A stretch of 64,000 nucleotides of DNA from Cryptomeria japonica (GCF_030272615.1 NC_081415.1:422929757-422993756); one strand, 5' to 3'. Positions 35,313 to 47,339 are shown, counted from the stretch's first letter. Notes: generated by a model not told the origin, from the sequence alone. Made by a program: numbers and translations.

Positions 35313-36298
35313 AAAAGAATGTCTGTTATCTAAAATTTCATTGCCCATGTAATTTTAGCCAGAGGATGCATATTTATCGAATGATTGCATTTACATAAAG
35401 ATACATCGCAGTGTTGAAAAAAGAGGGAAAAGAGGATATTTTCATTTGTATTGAACAATGATAGATTACAAATTGAGTTCATGCATCTAAAGCATATTTA
35501 TATACACTGAGTTTCTTAAAACCTCACACAAGCCGTGAGCTTAGCATTCTTATCTTTCCTACATATCCAAAACAAAAAGGGATAGAATTTAAAAAATGAG
35601 TGTGAGGATAACCAGTCATTGCCTTGGGTTGCTTTGACTGGTTATTGGCTGCCCCGTTGCTCTTGTGAATGTTCTCTCGATCTTCAGACTTTGAAAACTC
35701 CTACTTTCCTGCACAAAAAAAAAAAAAAGAAGAGGTGTTAGATCCAACCGATCTAAGCAATGAAAGATTATCCTACGACATATCATTTATTATAGCCTAT
35801 CATATTTCTATTTTGAAAGGGCGGGAAAGATAAAGACAAATCACTGCTTCAGAAAAAAGAAATGTTTATGCTAATGTGTTTGTTTCATGTGCAGATAATT
35901 AGTTACTCTAATTGGCATGTGCCCCTGACCGAGGCTCCCTTCGGGTATGAGCCCGACATACCCTTTAGAGTAACTAATCTCAAAATATCAAGTGGAATGA
36001 TGAAGAAACCAATTGAAGCATTTAAGGGACATATTATTTCAATGTGAAACCTTACAGTATTTAAAAAAGGATCAATACCACATCGTGAAGATAAACAATC
36101 CAATGCAGCAAGTTGGTAAAGAAAAAGAGTATTTGAATCTTAAATGCATGTTCAAACAGTGAGCTGAATGAAATCAGAATTAACGATTACAGGAATGAGT
36201 GTCACGAGCCCGTGCTCGAACTTTATTTCTACATAAGATCAATCCCAGCATGTGCCAAAGTCAGAAATTCAATAAGGATAAAACACAATCTAATATAT
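35313..36298. other. Left part of the 4.4-kb insertion in the CACTA transposase, non-coding
   Basis: No gene is seen. Bases 35412-35780 look like a minus-strand LTR fragment: reverse-complement text resembles a polyadenylation/LTR end (TTGTAATCTATCATTGTTCAA), and a run of 14 A occurs at about 35717. Boundaries cannot be fixed. Confidence 0.35.
35898..35978. repeat. 81-bp palindromic structure
   Basis: ATTAGTTACTCTAA (35898-35911) and TTAGAGTAACTAAT (35965-35978) are perfect 14-bp inverted repeats. The 53-bp interior is GC-rich and contains a nested GGGTATG/CATACCC pair (35943-35949 and 35957-35963). Confidence 0.6.
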
Positions 36299-36397
36299 AA
36301 AATCAAGTACTACAACAATTGTCTTTTCCATTCAGTGCAAAAGGACTTCATTGCCCAGACTGGTGATCCCAGTGGAAAGGGTACGGGTGGGGACTCG
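36299..36397 (+). pseudogene. Fragment of a CYP59/PPIL4-type cyclophilin
   Basis: 33 codons in one frame read [20 protein letters not shown] and continue [13 protein letters not shown]. The Q-x-G-D-P-x-G-x-G-x-G-G core is the cyclophilin peptidyl-prolyl isomerase signature. The KIKYYN-C-LFH-VQ-DF context is that of the CYP59/PPIL4 subfamily, nuclear cyclophilins with an RRM. The rest of the gene is absent. The fragment stops exactly where the oxidase fragment begins, so it is a captured piece and not a gene. Confidence 0.65.
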
Positions 36398-37935
36398 ATG
36401 GGGACCCATCAGAGTATCCAGTGTCACAACCACTCCCAAAATTATCAGCTCAAGCACAGGTCACAGGGGAAGTAGAGTACTTAGATGATTTAAAACTTGG
36501 AGATGGGTTACATGCAGTTTTTGTTCTTTCAACAATAGCAAATGGAACTATCAAGGAGATAGACCCTTCGGAAGCCCTTTCAAAGAAAGGAGCTGTTGCG
36601 TTTCTCTCTGCTGATACAATAGCTACAGATGGATATTGTAATCTTGTTAGTGATTATGAACTAGTTTTTGCATCTAAACGGGCTCACTACTATGGCCAAG
36701 CTGTGGGATTAATTGTAGCAAAAACAAAGTCCATTGCAGACGCAGCTTCAAAGCTTGTACATGTTATTTATACCGATGTAGTGAAGCCTATACTCACAAT
36801 TGAAGATGCTATAAAGTCCAACTCATTCTTTGATAACAGAGCTCTTGAATTTCAGAGAGGAAATGTAGCTTCTTCATTTAGATCTGACGAAGTCATTGTT
36901 GAAGGAGAGGTTAGTATAGGTCATCAATACCATTTTCGTTTGGAAACACAAAGGTCCTTATGTATACCTGGTGAGGAGGGTTGTATGACTGTTTACTCAT
37001 CAACTCAGAACCCTTCACAGGTTCAACAATGTGTTGCAGTAGCCTTGAACAGGCCGCAACACAAAGTAAATGTAAATGTAGCACGTGTTGGAGGTGCTTA
37101 TGGTGCCAAGTTAAATAGAACGCCCCCAGTCGCAATGGCATGTGCAATGGCTGCTGATAAACTTCAAAAACCTGTTCGTCTCTTGTTTGATCTAAATACA
37201 AATATGCAGCTTGTTGGTGGTCGAAGTCCATACTTGTGCAGATGTTAAAGTTGCTTCTCAAAAAAAAAAATGGAAAAATTTCAGCAATGCAGATGGAAGT
37301 GTTCAATAACCGGGGAGCCCACTTTGATTTTGAGTATCCAGATTTGAGTTCAATCCCACTATTTATTGATGGGGTATATAACATTGCCAACTGGAGAATT
37401 GAAGGAAAAATAGCCAAGACTAACTTGCCTGCATGTACCTACATGAGAGGACCGGTATTTGTTGAGACAGCAGTCATGATTGAAACAGTGATGGAGCACA
37501 TAGCACATGCACTAGGATTTCTGCCTGATATTGTCCGGGAACTCAATATGTATACTAAAGGAGACATGGCACTTTCTGGTCAAGAACTCATATACTGTAA
37601 TGCAAAATTAGTTTTTGGTACTGTGAAGGCATCAAGCAATTATGAAAACCGCACCAAAGACGTGAAGACTTTCAATGATCAGAACCAATGGGTGAAAAGA
37701 GGAATACGTTTGGTACCTGTAAAGTTCAATGCCTTCTGAGAGGCGCAGCAAATGATCTGTTTGGTGAATGTTCATCCAGATTGTAGTATTAGCATTTATC
37801 ATTCAGGATGTGAACTTGGATAGGGACTAGATGTTAAAGTTGCTCAGGTTGCTGCAATGTCATTGGGATCATTAATTGATGGTCATCTAGACATGGATGA
37901 GATCTATGTGCACTCAACAACTACTATAGTGGCAA
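36398..37935 (+). pseudogene. Intronless fragment of a xanthine dehydrogenase/aldehyde oxidase gene (molybdenum-binding region)
   Basis: The first frame (to 37248) starts around [17 protein letters not shown] and includes [11 protein letters not shown], the start of the aldehyde oxidase a/b hammerhead domain, then YHGQ-like YYGQAVGLIV, H-Q-Y-H-F-R-L-E-T-Q and VGGAYGAK, within the molybdopterin-binding domain. An A-rich run at 37260-37270 is accompanied by a frame change. The second frame (37236-37739) carries FDFEYPDL, TYMRGP and VRELNMY; after a TGA it continues through SGCELG-stop-GLDVKVAQVAAMSLGS, the second Mo-binding subdomain. The final catalytic-glutamate region is absent. Roughly 500 codons have no introns, while plant members have many, so a processed or transferred copy is likely. 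GGAYGAK differs from the GGGFGGK usual in plant enzymes. Confidence 0.7.
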
Positions 37936-38120
37936 AAAAAAAAAAAAAAATGTGTGCAAAATGTTAAAAAACCAGACATAGCACATTACTTTTCTGGTAG
38001 ATGAGTTTGCAGAATGTAAAAAACAAACACAGCGCGTTATCTTTCTGGTAAAAATATATGCAAAATGCAGTGTATGCAAGATGTGAAAAACGAACACAGT
38101 CAGTTTCCTGGTAAATGTGG
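37936..38120 (+). repeat. A-run followed by three diverged copies of a roughly 52-bp unit
   Basis: The oxidase fragment ends in about 17 A (37935-37950). Units then begin TGCAAAATG or TGCAGAATG, contain a run of A and ACACAGCG-like sequence, and end TTTCTGGTAAA or TTCCTGGTAAA (about 37955, 38009 and 38060 starts). Confidence 0.5.
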
Positions 38121-39700
38121 TGCGGGCATACCTGTAGAGAAAAGATTTGCATTTAGAAAGAAGCCCATTGAAAACCCAGAACCTTCATCCATGGCGGCAC
38201 CAAACCCTCGAGAACCTTTCAAATGGTTTTCATTTTGCAAAAAATGAGGAAAATGCGATGGGAGTGAGATATTTTTAGGGTTATAAAACCCTTTGCCATA
38301 TTTTATATTCTCCCTCAAGTCCGCTGGACTTTATTTTATTCAATATGATAAAAATCAAACATATTTGATAAATAAATGTTTATTAATATATCAAATATGT
38401 CTTACTTTTATTATATTTTTGTTTTTTATTTTTTTTGTCCAAGACTGGTATTTATTTGTAAAATGTATTTAATTACAATGCAATTATAAATTGTAATTAA
38501 ATATTATTATTCGAAATGTAAAAGGTATACTCATATGCAAGAAGGAGACTAAGTCTTTTGACTTAGTTTTGAAGGAGGAGTTAATTCAGGAGAGATAAGG
38601 CTTTCATTGAAGAAGTCTTTTCAGTTGGGAGACACAAGGAGAGTATATAGGATCACTCATAACCACTTGGGAAGCATTCAAAAGGAGTTAAGATATTTTT
38701 GGAGACAAGAGCGTCTTTATAGGAACATGAGGTTGTTTGAAACCAAATGGAGCAAATCTAGGGAGGTTGGAGCATTTTTAGGTAAAGGGTCGAAGTTGGA
38801 CTTTTCCACCATTTTGGGGAGCTTTTATTACTTGGTTAAGTGATTTTGAGGCTGTTTCTAGTGCTCTTTTGGGTTGATTATTTATTAAGGAAGACTTTTC
38901 CAGGTTTATAGCCCTTTTTGGTGTCTTCTAGACTCCTCTTTTTGAGGCATTTTTCTTGCATCCGACCCAAATCAGTTGGGGTTTTTTGTACTTAGTGCAA
39001 AAAGACACTATTTTTGGAGTTAGTTCTGATTATGCAGAGAAGGCTCTTGTGACAACATTTTGTCCTTAGCATATTTTCTTGTATAATTTCTGTAACTCAA
39101 TCTTGGAGACTGAATATATGATGACAGCATCTTTTGGAGCAAGGTTTTATTAAGTTTCTTTTTCAAGCCTTCTTTTCTTTCTGTATCTTTGTGTTCATAG
39201 TATGATTGATAGAGGTAACCAGTGAATTGTATTATTCCTTGTTATTTTGTCTCATCAAGAGCCTGGTTGCAGAAGTGTATTTTGTTTGCAGGTTGCAGTT
39301 TGTGTCCACAAGAACATGGAGCTTTCATGTGAATATATATTTTCCTTGATTGCTCAGTCTAGGACCTTTCTGTGAAACATTTATGCAGGCCTATATAGAA
39401 CAGAAGTGTTACCCACTAAAATAGAAATTTTCGCAATAAGAGACCTGTCATTATCATTTTAGTTTCCCTCAAAGTTCGGTGAATCACCTAGTTACTTAGT
39501 TTATTTTTATTGTTTCCTTTTCTCTTCCCTTTTCCTACCAAGTTTTCAGTTGTTAGAAGAGCAAATAGGCGATTTATCCAATAGGAACCGGCCTAGGAAC
39601 CGGAGGTTTCATTTCAATTTGCGCATTGCCCACATGCAGAAGTGAATCCCATGTTAGGCCAAATTACTAAACTTGTAGTTTAGTAGGGTGCAAATTTGAG
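38121..39700. other. Right part of the 4.4-kb insertion, no recognised gene
   Basis: AT-rich, with a 12-bp inverted repeat (ACATATTTGATA 38359-38370, TATCAAATATGT 38389-38400) and a 78-codon frame at 38607-38843 that I do not recognise. Confidence 0.4.
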
Positions 39701-39708
39701 CCTTAACA

Positions 39709-41603
39709 ATGTCATTTATTGAAAATGATGGGATTGAGGGTAGTAGAAATGATCCATGTAATGAAAGTGGTGTAAAACGGTTGTGCATATTGTATAAGTT
39801 GCCATACTTTAAGGATATAGCCATTAGGCATACTGTTGACTTTATGCATACCGAGAAAAATATAGCCTGTGCTATTATAGAAACTCTTTTTGGTGCCTTA
39901 GATACTATTTTATCATGTGAAGACTTTCGAGAAATAAAGATTCGTCGAAATCTTTGGGTTGAAAAATATAGAAAACTTCGTGCTCCTTACGTCTGGACAA
40001 AGGAACAACATGTACAATTATTATAGTTGATGTCTTAGACTCGCTTTCCCATTGGATATGTAAGTAGTAGCATCATAAGCCAAACTAACATTAATAGCTT
40101 AAGAGGCCTCAAGACCCATGACTATCATGTCATAATCAAGAATATCTTACCTACTGTGGTAAATATATCAAGTTTGGCAAAGGGGCCAAGACTGGCAATT
40201 ATAATGTTGGGCCTAATATTAAAGAGAATGAGCTTAAATGTATTAGATCCTTCAAACTTTGATAGTTTGAGGGAGGAGGTCATTGAAGTCCTTTGTCTAT
40301 TGGAACGAGAATTTCTAGCAGCAATCTTTAACATTTCTATGCATCTTTTGATACATCTAGAATATGAACTAGAGCATTGTGGCCCAATAAGAATGAGATG
40401 GATGTATCCTATAGAATAATATATAAAGGTTTTGAAAAAAATTGTCCATACTAGGGAAAATTCATAAGGCAACATGTCTGAGGGATATTCAATGCAAGAG
40501 GCCATGGGATTTTGCATAGAATATATGAAGGATTTTAAAAATGCCAATCAACATGTATGGGATGATGGCGAAGATGATAGAGTTGCAGGTGAAGTATTAG
40601 AAGGCAATGGATGTCTCTTCAAGCTATCATATCAAGGAAGAAGTGCAATGCATACCTTTATTCTTCAAAACACATCTTTGTTTGATAAGTGGTGTAGGTA
40701 AAAAATAAATTACACAATTATTTATTTTCTCAATTGCATTTACACATTTATATTATTATTCTTACTATTTGTACGTCATTATTTTATGTAGAAAATATGA
40801 AGAAGAGAATCAAACTTGGATCCAACATCGACCTCAAAAGCGCAACCATCATGATTTGATTGGAGGAGATTCTTTTCCAAAATTTGAGGAATGGATTGCT
40901 AATGCAATCAATGATGCAAAAGAAGGAGGTCATGATATAACAACAGAGGAAAGTGAACTTTCACAATCTCCACATTTATGGTCTATGAGTTTTAGTGGAA
41001 TGTGGGCCTATGGTAGTCACTTAAGAGTGGAAGAAAAAGATAAAGGAAAGACTAATTGTGATTGTGTTGTTAGTGCTAAATTTATTCATGGAAATGAGAA
41101 GAATTTTTATGTTGGATTCATCCAAGATATTATTCAAGTGGATTTTGGTGAAAATAGTCCTATATTATTATAATGTAAGTGGATCTGACCATCCATGGTA
41201 CAATTTGATGAGTATGAATTTGTGTGTGCAAATACAAGACATTTTTTATCAAAGACAGATGAGTCGTATGTTTCCCCTCTTCAAATTAACCAGTCATTTC
41301 TAATTGATGATGTAAGAATCCCATGATGGTCTTATGTCATTCAAACAGAGTCGTTTGAAACAAAAATTCATGGAAGTAGTTGATGTAATGCCTGATGGGC
41401 AATATGCTAATTTACAAGAAACATTCAAAGAAGTGGATGAAGACAATGAGGGACTGTTTGAAGAAGAAATTTTGATTACAAATAAAAAAATTGGGAGAGA
41501 GAATTTATTAGATTTCTCAAATGATGATGAGGAAGAAAATCAAATAGATGCAGACAGTAGTGATCAAGATTCTGATCTCGTTGGCAATGCAGATGATTAT
41601 TGA
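39709..41603 (+). pseudogene. CACTA transposase, C-terminal part, broken
   Basis: It continues the protein interrupted at 35312. Landmarks are LPYFKDIAIRHTVDFMHTEKN (the conserved R-H-x-L-D-V-M-H-I-E-K-N motif), then in further frames THDYHVIIKNILP, CLLEREF, MHLLIHLEYE and GPIRMRWMYPIE, the DUF4218-type region. After a gap that may be an intron (about 40700-40790) comes the DUF4216-type region (LWSMSFSGMWAYGSH, FYVGFIQDIIQVDFG) and an acidic tail (41334-41603). Several stops and frame changes are present. Together with 33870-35312 this accounts for a near-complete but dead TPase. Confidence 0.75.
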
Positions 41604-42045
41604 TGAGCTCCATTTTATGACTTTTTATTTAAGACTTTTATGTTGTTTTAAGACTATTTTATGTTGTAAGGACACAAACTTTCTAACTAATACTTGTTTG
41701 AAATTCTTAATATTGAACAAAGTTGCTATATGAATATGTTAGCTTTAATCTTTGTAACCATGCTACACTGTGACTGTCAGTTGTGCCTTATGGCAGTAAT
41801 GACTACAAGACAAGCATTTGATGAAATGTCTTTATAGATAGCCATTATCTTATACTCTATCTTTGTATCATAGACTACTCTGCATCTATTGGGACTGCTA
41901 TATAATTACAATCTTTTAGCTCTATGACTATCATGGTATGGTTTGTTACCGCCTTATACTTGCTCTAGATGATTCACTATTCTATGTATCAAACTATGAT
42001 TCACTGATATATGCTTTGTGAACTGTTCGGTTTGATGAGCTAATT
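41604..42045. other. Spacer between the two CACTA genes
   Basis: About 440 bp, no reading frame of note. Confidence 0.4.
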
Positions 42046-42528
42046 ATGCATTATTGTTTATTTGGACATCAGGAAATGAGGAAAGAGAATTTAAGGCACA
42101 AATTAGATGATAGTGATCATATTTCTAAAGTTCCAATCACAGATTATGAGCGCTCTTGTGAAGAACGTGTGGTCAAAAATAATAATTTTTTATCGCATCT
42201 AGGTTTGACAAATAGGCAAGTTGTAAATCCACTAAGTAGTATATTATTTGTTTAATACTGTTTAATAAAATTTTATAGGCAAGATTTTTATGTACATAAG
42301 ACATGATATGATATATTTTTTTGTTTTTTAGCCAAGAAAAATAGTGCAAAGAAAAAGAAGAGAAAAAACAAAAAGAAAGTAAAGATACAATGCGGCCAAC
42401 TCGTAGAAGCCAATGCTTTTGTGACTCAAAAAATGTACATGGTGAAAACTATAGTTGTGGTGATGTGCAATCTCACAAAGCACATGGTGATGTGCAACCT
42501 GATATACCACATGGTGATTGTTAGGTCC
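42046..42528 (+). pseudogene. CACTA second gene (TnpA-like), 5' part
   Basis: 42046-42255 encodes a segment with DYERSCEERVVKNNNFLSHL, a Y-E-R-x2-E-E-R motif with N-N/K followed by L-x2-L-G-L, as often seen at the start of plant TnpA-like and related regulatory proteins. After a possible intron, 42330-42528 is lysine-rich. The frame is then cut by the solo LTR at 42529. Flanking GTGATGTGCAA/GTGATGTCTAG repeats suggest the break lies within a short tandem repeat of the original gene. Confidence 0.5.
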
Positions 42529-43487
42529 CAGAGGCAATTGAGAGGGGGGGGGGGTGTGAATCAGTTGTCTATTAATTTCAACCAAATATAACTTAACCAA
42601 ACTTAGTGCATAATACCGGTAAACCAAACTTTAATGCTGGTACAGAGTTTTAACAATTAATTGCAATACTGCTAAAGTTTAATGCATGAAATAGAAAGAC
42701 AAATAACATACACAACACATAACACAATTATTTGTACGTGGAAACCCTGTAAGGGGAAAAACCACGGTGGGAAACCTTACCCACAATTAGATGATACTAC
42801 TGCAGATAGTATGTGTGTACAAATGGGGTATGCACATGCAGAAAGGCCAACTGCTGAGAGCTCACCGCTCAATCACAAAATGGGAGTCACACTGACTACT
42901 ATTGGATGGTTAAATAAATGATAATGTACTGCTCAAAATAGCATCTTCATCTGTTGGATTCGGTAGGTGTTAAGCTCAGATTGTCTTCCTCATACCTTCC
43001 TTGAATCTTCAAATGATGTCTATGTGTATAACTCTTCTTATATTCACATATACCTTATTACAATCCTTTTCACACTCCTCTCTACTCAATAATCTCACAA
43101 ATGAGATCTTACATATATACCAAAACCTAAGACCAATTGTGTAGGTCGGCTCACTAAGATATTACAATTAAATCAATTACAAATGAATCAATATGTGATG
43201 CATGATGTCGGCTCAATGCATTTACAATTTTGTCGGTAACAACAAATATGCAAACTCGATTGTACCAATAATCAAATCACCAAAACCAAGTGTCCAAACA
43301 ATGTCTTCAACATAACCAAGTAATCTTCAGATGATAACAGATCATCCTCAGTGCCGATGAACAATATAACCTGTCGGTGAACCAGATACGAGTGACTATG
43401 CATAAGTCATTGAACATGCCGATGAACATAACCAAAGATCTCCAAGTGTTCTCAAGTGTTGACATCAATGAAAAAACCAATGCAACA
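42529..43487 (-). mobile_element. Solo LTR inside the CACTA element, related to the LTRs of A and B
   Basis: It begins TGTTAGGTCCCAGAGG (plus strand), like TGTTAGGC at 5761, followed by the G-run (42544-42554) and the block TGGAAACCC...GGGGAAAAACCACGG (42736-42775) shared with element A. The right end is placed at TGCAACA (43487). I could not confirm a target-site duplication, so that end is uncertain. The orientation is inferred from the shared features. Confidence 0.5.
42535..42567 (-). other. Stem-loop around the C-tract, third copy
   Basis: CAATTGA (42535-42541) and TCAGTTG (42561-42567) pair at six of seven positions, the seventh being T-G, around a 19-base loop with 11 G. Confidence 0.5.
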
Positions 43488-43589
43488 CATCCATAATACC
43501 AAAAGTGATGTCTAGCCTAATATACCACATAGTGATCTCTTAACACAAAGTCTAAGAGAAATTTTTGAAAAACAAGAGAGCAAAGGAAC

Positions 43590-44720
43590 AATGAGTATGT
43601 AGATGATTTTTTTAAGTTTAAAGGACGTGTTTAAAGTGAAATCTATGGAGACCACTACCGATCTATCTACTCATGCCACATTATTGCGGAGACCACTACT
43701 AATCTATCTACTCATACCACACATAATGTGGTAGAGGAGCATGAAGTTCCAGTGGCTCAGAGTGAAGTTGTTGCATCTACAACTATTGATGGAAGTACTG
43801 GATCAACTAGAAATATTGGTAGTGGTTTAATAGAATATGTGGCCGCTTTTGTTAAAAGAAAGAGATTGAGTCAAGATTTATATAGATCTGTAGAGAAGAA
43901 TGCAAAAGAAAGAAAATTAGAAGGGAAGAAGGCATTCTTGGTTGAGGTGTCAAGAGATGGTGAACCCATTGGGAAAAATGTTGCAAGGTGGGCCACTGAG
44001 TTGGGTGTAAGATGGGCCCATTTGTATATATGTAAATCAAATTTTGCAGACCATGATCCACAAAGTGTGGAAAATGTTATTAAAAAAATGGAAAATGCCT
44101 TTGACACTATTGGTGGACAAATCTCAAGAAAATATTATAAAAACAAGATGAGACTTCTGATGAACAATTTTAGATACAATTGTAGAAAAACAATCATGGA
44201 GGGAAAAGAGAGGTTTGACTACTCCACTCTATCGCCAAAACAGTGGGAGGCATTGAAATAAAGCATGCGTTTTGAAGAATATTTGACAATGAGTCACAAA
44301 GGCAAGAGAGAAAGAGATAATGTGAGCATTGACTATATGTCATTTGGCCAAGGCGGGTTGCAAGCCAAAATGGACAAATTAGGAGTAAGTGTATGGATTT
44401 TTGGTTCAATCTACATTGTGTTATTTAATTAAATTTTTTTTGGACTAACTATATGTTAAAATTGACATTGTATTTTAGGTGGAAAACAGTAATGCAGAAG
44501 CATGTAGTATGAAGTACAAATCTAGTTTGTCCACAAAGATTTCACATCCATCCATTGAACGACCACTAAGAGCCTCACAAAACCATGTCAACTCAAATGA
44601 AGGGTTAGAAGATATAATGAGTTGCTTACACAGTCTCACTAAGAAAGTTTCATAGTTGGCTGCCTTTGTTAAGCCTATAATTTCTGCATGGAATGACCAT
44701 GATTCCATGGATTCAGATCA
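43590..44720 (+). pseudogene. CACTA second gene (TnpA-like), 3' part
   Basis: The open frame to 44261 contains a basic helical stretch (VKRKRLSQDLYRSVEKNAKE), GKNVARWATELGVRWAHL and KYYKNKMRLLMNNFRYNCRK, and ends KQWEALK followed by TAA. The same frame continues with MRFEEYLTMSHKGKRERDN, so the stop is premature. A further exon-like piece (44479-44720) follows a CATTGTATTTTAG acceptor-like sequence. The style fits the DNA-binding accessory protein of CACTA elements rather than the transposase. Where the element ends is not visible. Confidence 0.5.
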
Positions 44721-46048
44721 CGTAAGAGTCTATCCCTCAATATTTTGATTCTCACCTATATCATCTTTATATTGTATTTTGAATATGTATGCAAATGTAT
44801 TTTGATCATATATAGAACAACGAATCTATGAAGTTTTGCCTTTTGTTGACTATTTTTTATAATGAATTACTCCTCATATGGATAATTTTTTAAACTACAT
44901 GCAGAGAAATTTTATCAAAGAAACAAAAAAAACAAAAACACCTTGATGCCAATAGAGCTGCTGATATTTATAGTGATGATGATGAATTCAAGTAGTAGTT
45001 GTGCTCAACTTGAGGTCAATGCTATGAAACCTTTACTTTTTTTTTGTCTTTTAGTACTTGTTTTTTCTTTTGTCCTAAGAGAGGGTTGGGATCAGCAACC
45101 CATAACCCTTGAGGCTATAGACCCAAGATAGGTAAGGGCTTGGATTTATAAACTTTGAGGGAACCTATTGTATTTGGTCTCTAAGCGCTTTGGTAACATA
45201 CATATCCTCCTCCTTCCTTAAAGTTGAAGTAGTAATAGAGGTTGGTACATTGAATTAAGAATTAGAGATTAGGGATGAAAGAATTAATTATCTAGTATGA
45301 TAAATTGATAATTTATTCTTTAATGATTGATAAATAATTTGAACTATGACAACATCGAATAGGGAACATTACAAAATCTTCGGCCCCTATGCACAACACA
45401 AGTTTGCAACTCAATCCTAGAGCATTATGACTGGGAAACTAATGGACATGTTGTATTTAAGTTTGATCATTTGACATATAACAAACACAATCTATATGAA
45501 CCATTTAAGAAACAATAATTTTTATAATTTTTTTGACTATTAGATAAGCTTCCATACATGTGGTTGATCACAGATAACTAATCTGTGTAGTACAAATAAG
45601 GTTTTTTTAATTATTTTTACTGGTATCTGTGGTTAAATCGGTCCAAAGTAAGAAATTGCCATTTGCATATTCAGGTGGCACGATTAGAAGTCAACAATTA
45701 GAAAAAAGACCATTATTTGCATACTTCGAAGAAATAATTAGACACAACGATTAATCATCATCCCCATAAGAGACGGAGAGAAGACTGATAACATAAGTTT
45801 ATAGTTGTACCACGGACATTAGAACAGTATTTCCATAATATTAACCAAAACATTGTCATTGCATAACCCCCATGGTTATTTCAGGCATGGAAAATATATT
45901 ATATGTTATCAATTTGATAGGGACCATACATTATGAGTTCTGAGTATCACTTTCATCGTAACCCAATAATAGTTACAGATCATATATCACTTCAGATATC
46001 AATTGTACCAATTATAGGGATAAATATATCGATATAGCAGATTATAAT
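44721..46048. other. Spacer without recognised gene
   Basis: About 1.3 kb, AT-rich. It should contain the right end of the CACTA element, but I found no inverted copy of the 28116 terminus. Confidence 0.45.
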
Positions 46049-47223
46049 TGTATACACATAAAAATTGGCTATGAGCAATTAAATAAATATTTTATATTTA
46101 TTTAATAATTATTCTTCTATTAAATAGTTAATTTGAAAATATTAATTTATTTAATTCATTTTCGTGTCTTTCTATTAATTAATATTTTATTAATTAATTC
46201 ATCTATCCTATTCTTCTAATTAATAAAATATTTAATATTTAATTATCCTTTTAACCAAGTTAATTAAATATCTAATATTTAATTATCTCCTCCAAACAAT
46301 TAAATATCTAATATTTAATGGTTATTCTCCTATCCTATAGTCTCAAATATTAAATAATTCTCAAAATTATTTAATCCCTTTTCTAACTCACCCTCCATCT
46401 CCACTTCATCTTCCCTTTGCCAACTCATCAAACATGTGGCTAGGGAAATTAATATTTCTTAAATATTAATTCATCATTTATCTCCAACTTCCAAAATTAA
46501 TGAATATTGTGTACATACACACATTTCATAACCATTTCCTATATTCTCTCCAACACCCCCTACATCTTAGGAAGGACTTGAGTCCACTTGTCCTCTCATG
46601 CCTAAATTTCCTCCAACCATCCCTAGATTTCCTTAGTCAGCAACCCAGTCAAGGTGAGATGAGTGACACTTGTATTCTCCTTCCCCCTTTCTCTCAACCT
46701 TCACCTTTGCTCACAACCATTCAAATTTGCAGATTTGATCATGACCGTTGATCTAAGCCATATCATCTCATCCTATCAAAGTTTGTAAAATCAAGAGCTT
46801 CAGTTGAGAGAGTTAATCTTCAAGTTAGTCTTCAAATCAATCATATGCATCCGTGAGTTTTTGAAGCAAATAGAAAACAACAAATAGCAATTATCATATA
46901 ATGTCATTTAGCATAATCAATTTAGCATAATCATGTAGTATTGCATATCATAGTATCATTTAACTACAAGTTATCAATCCATTCTTCATATGACATCTTG
47001 GAAGCCATCAGTGCATTGTCTAAGAGCACACCATCTGCAACCAGGAACAATGGAGTTAAGACACAGTGAGACATAAGCCATGAAGGTAATATTAGTATTT
47101 AATTTCATATGTACTTCATGTAGTTTCATTTGTTGAGTTTGGATTTCCTATAGTATTTCCATTTGTATTTTGTGAAACTAACTTATTGCAGTTATCATTC
47201 TGAGGATGAAATTCAAGTCGACA
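46049..47223 (+). repeat. 5' LTR of the Tat element (1175 bp)
   Basis: TGTATACACATAAAAA start and AAGTCGACA end, followed within four bases by a primer site. Length and start match the solo LTR at 26008. The first 300 bp are AT-rich, as in that copy. Confidence 0.65.
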
Positions 47224-47226
47224 TAT

Positions 47227-47246
47227 TTTGGCGCACACCGTGGGGC
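47227..47246 (+). other. Primer-binding site of the Tat element
   Basis: TTTGGCGCACACCGTGGGGC differs at one base from the TGGCGCCCACCGTGGGGC site that I recall from plant Tat-type elements. It lies three bases after the LTR. Confidence 0.6.
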
Positions 47247-47339
47247 TCATAGACCTCGCATATACCTTTAAAAATCTCGCAAATAATAAAATTAACACAT
47301 TTGTAATGCAGATTCATGCATGTGTGAATTTTGACAACA

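Noticed and set aside
36299-37935. A genuine fused cyclophilin-oxidase host gene
   Set aside because: The two parts are in different frames, both are partial, and the oxidase part has stops and frameshifts.
43852-44107. Minus-strand frames of 69-78 codons
   Set aside because: Antisense shadows of the TnpA-like frame.
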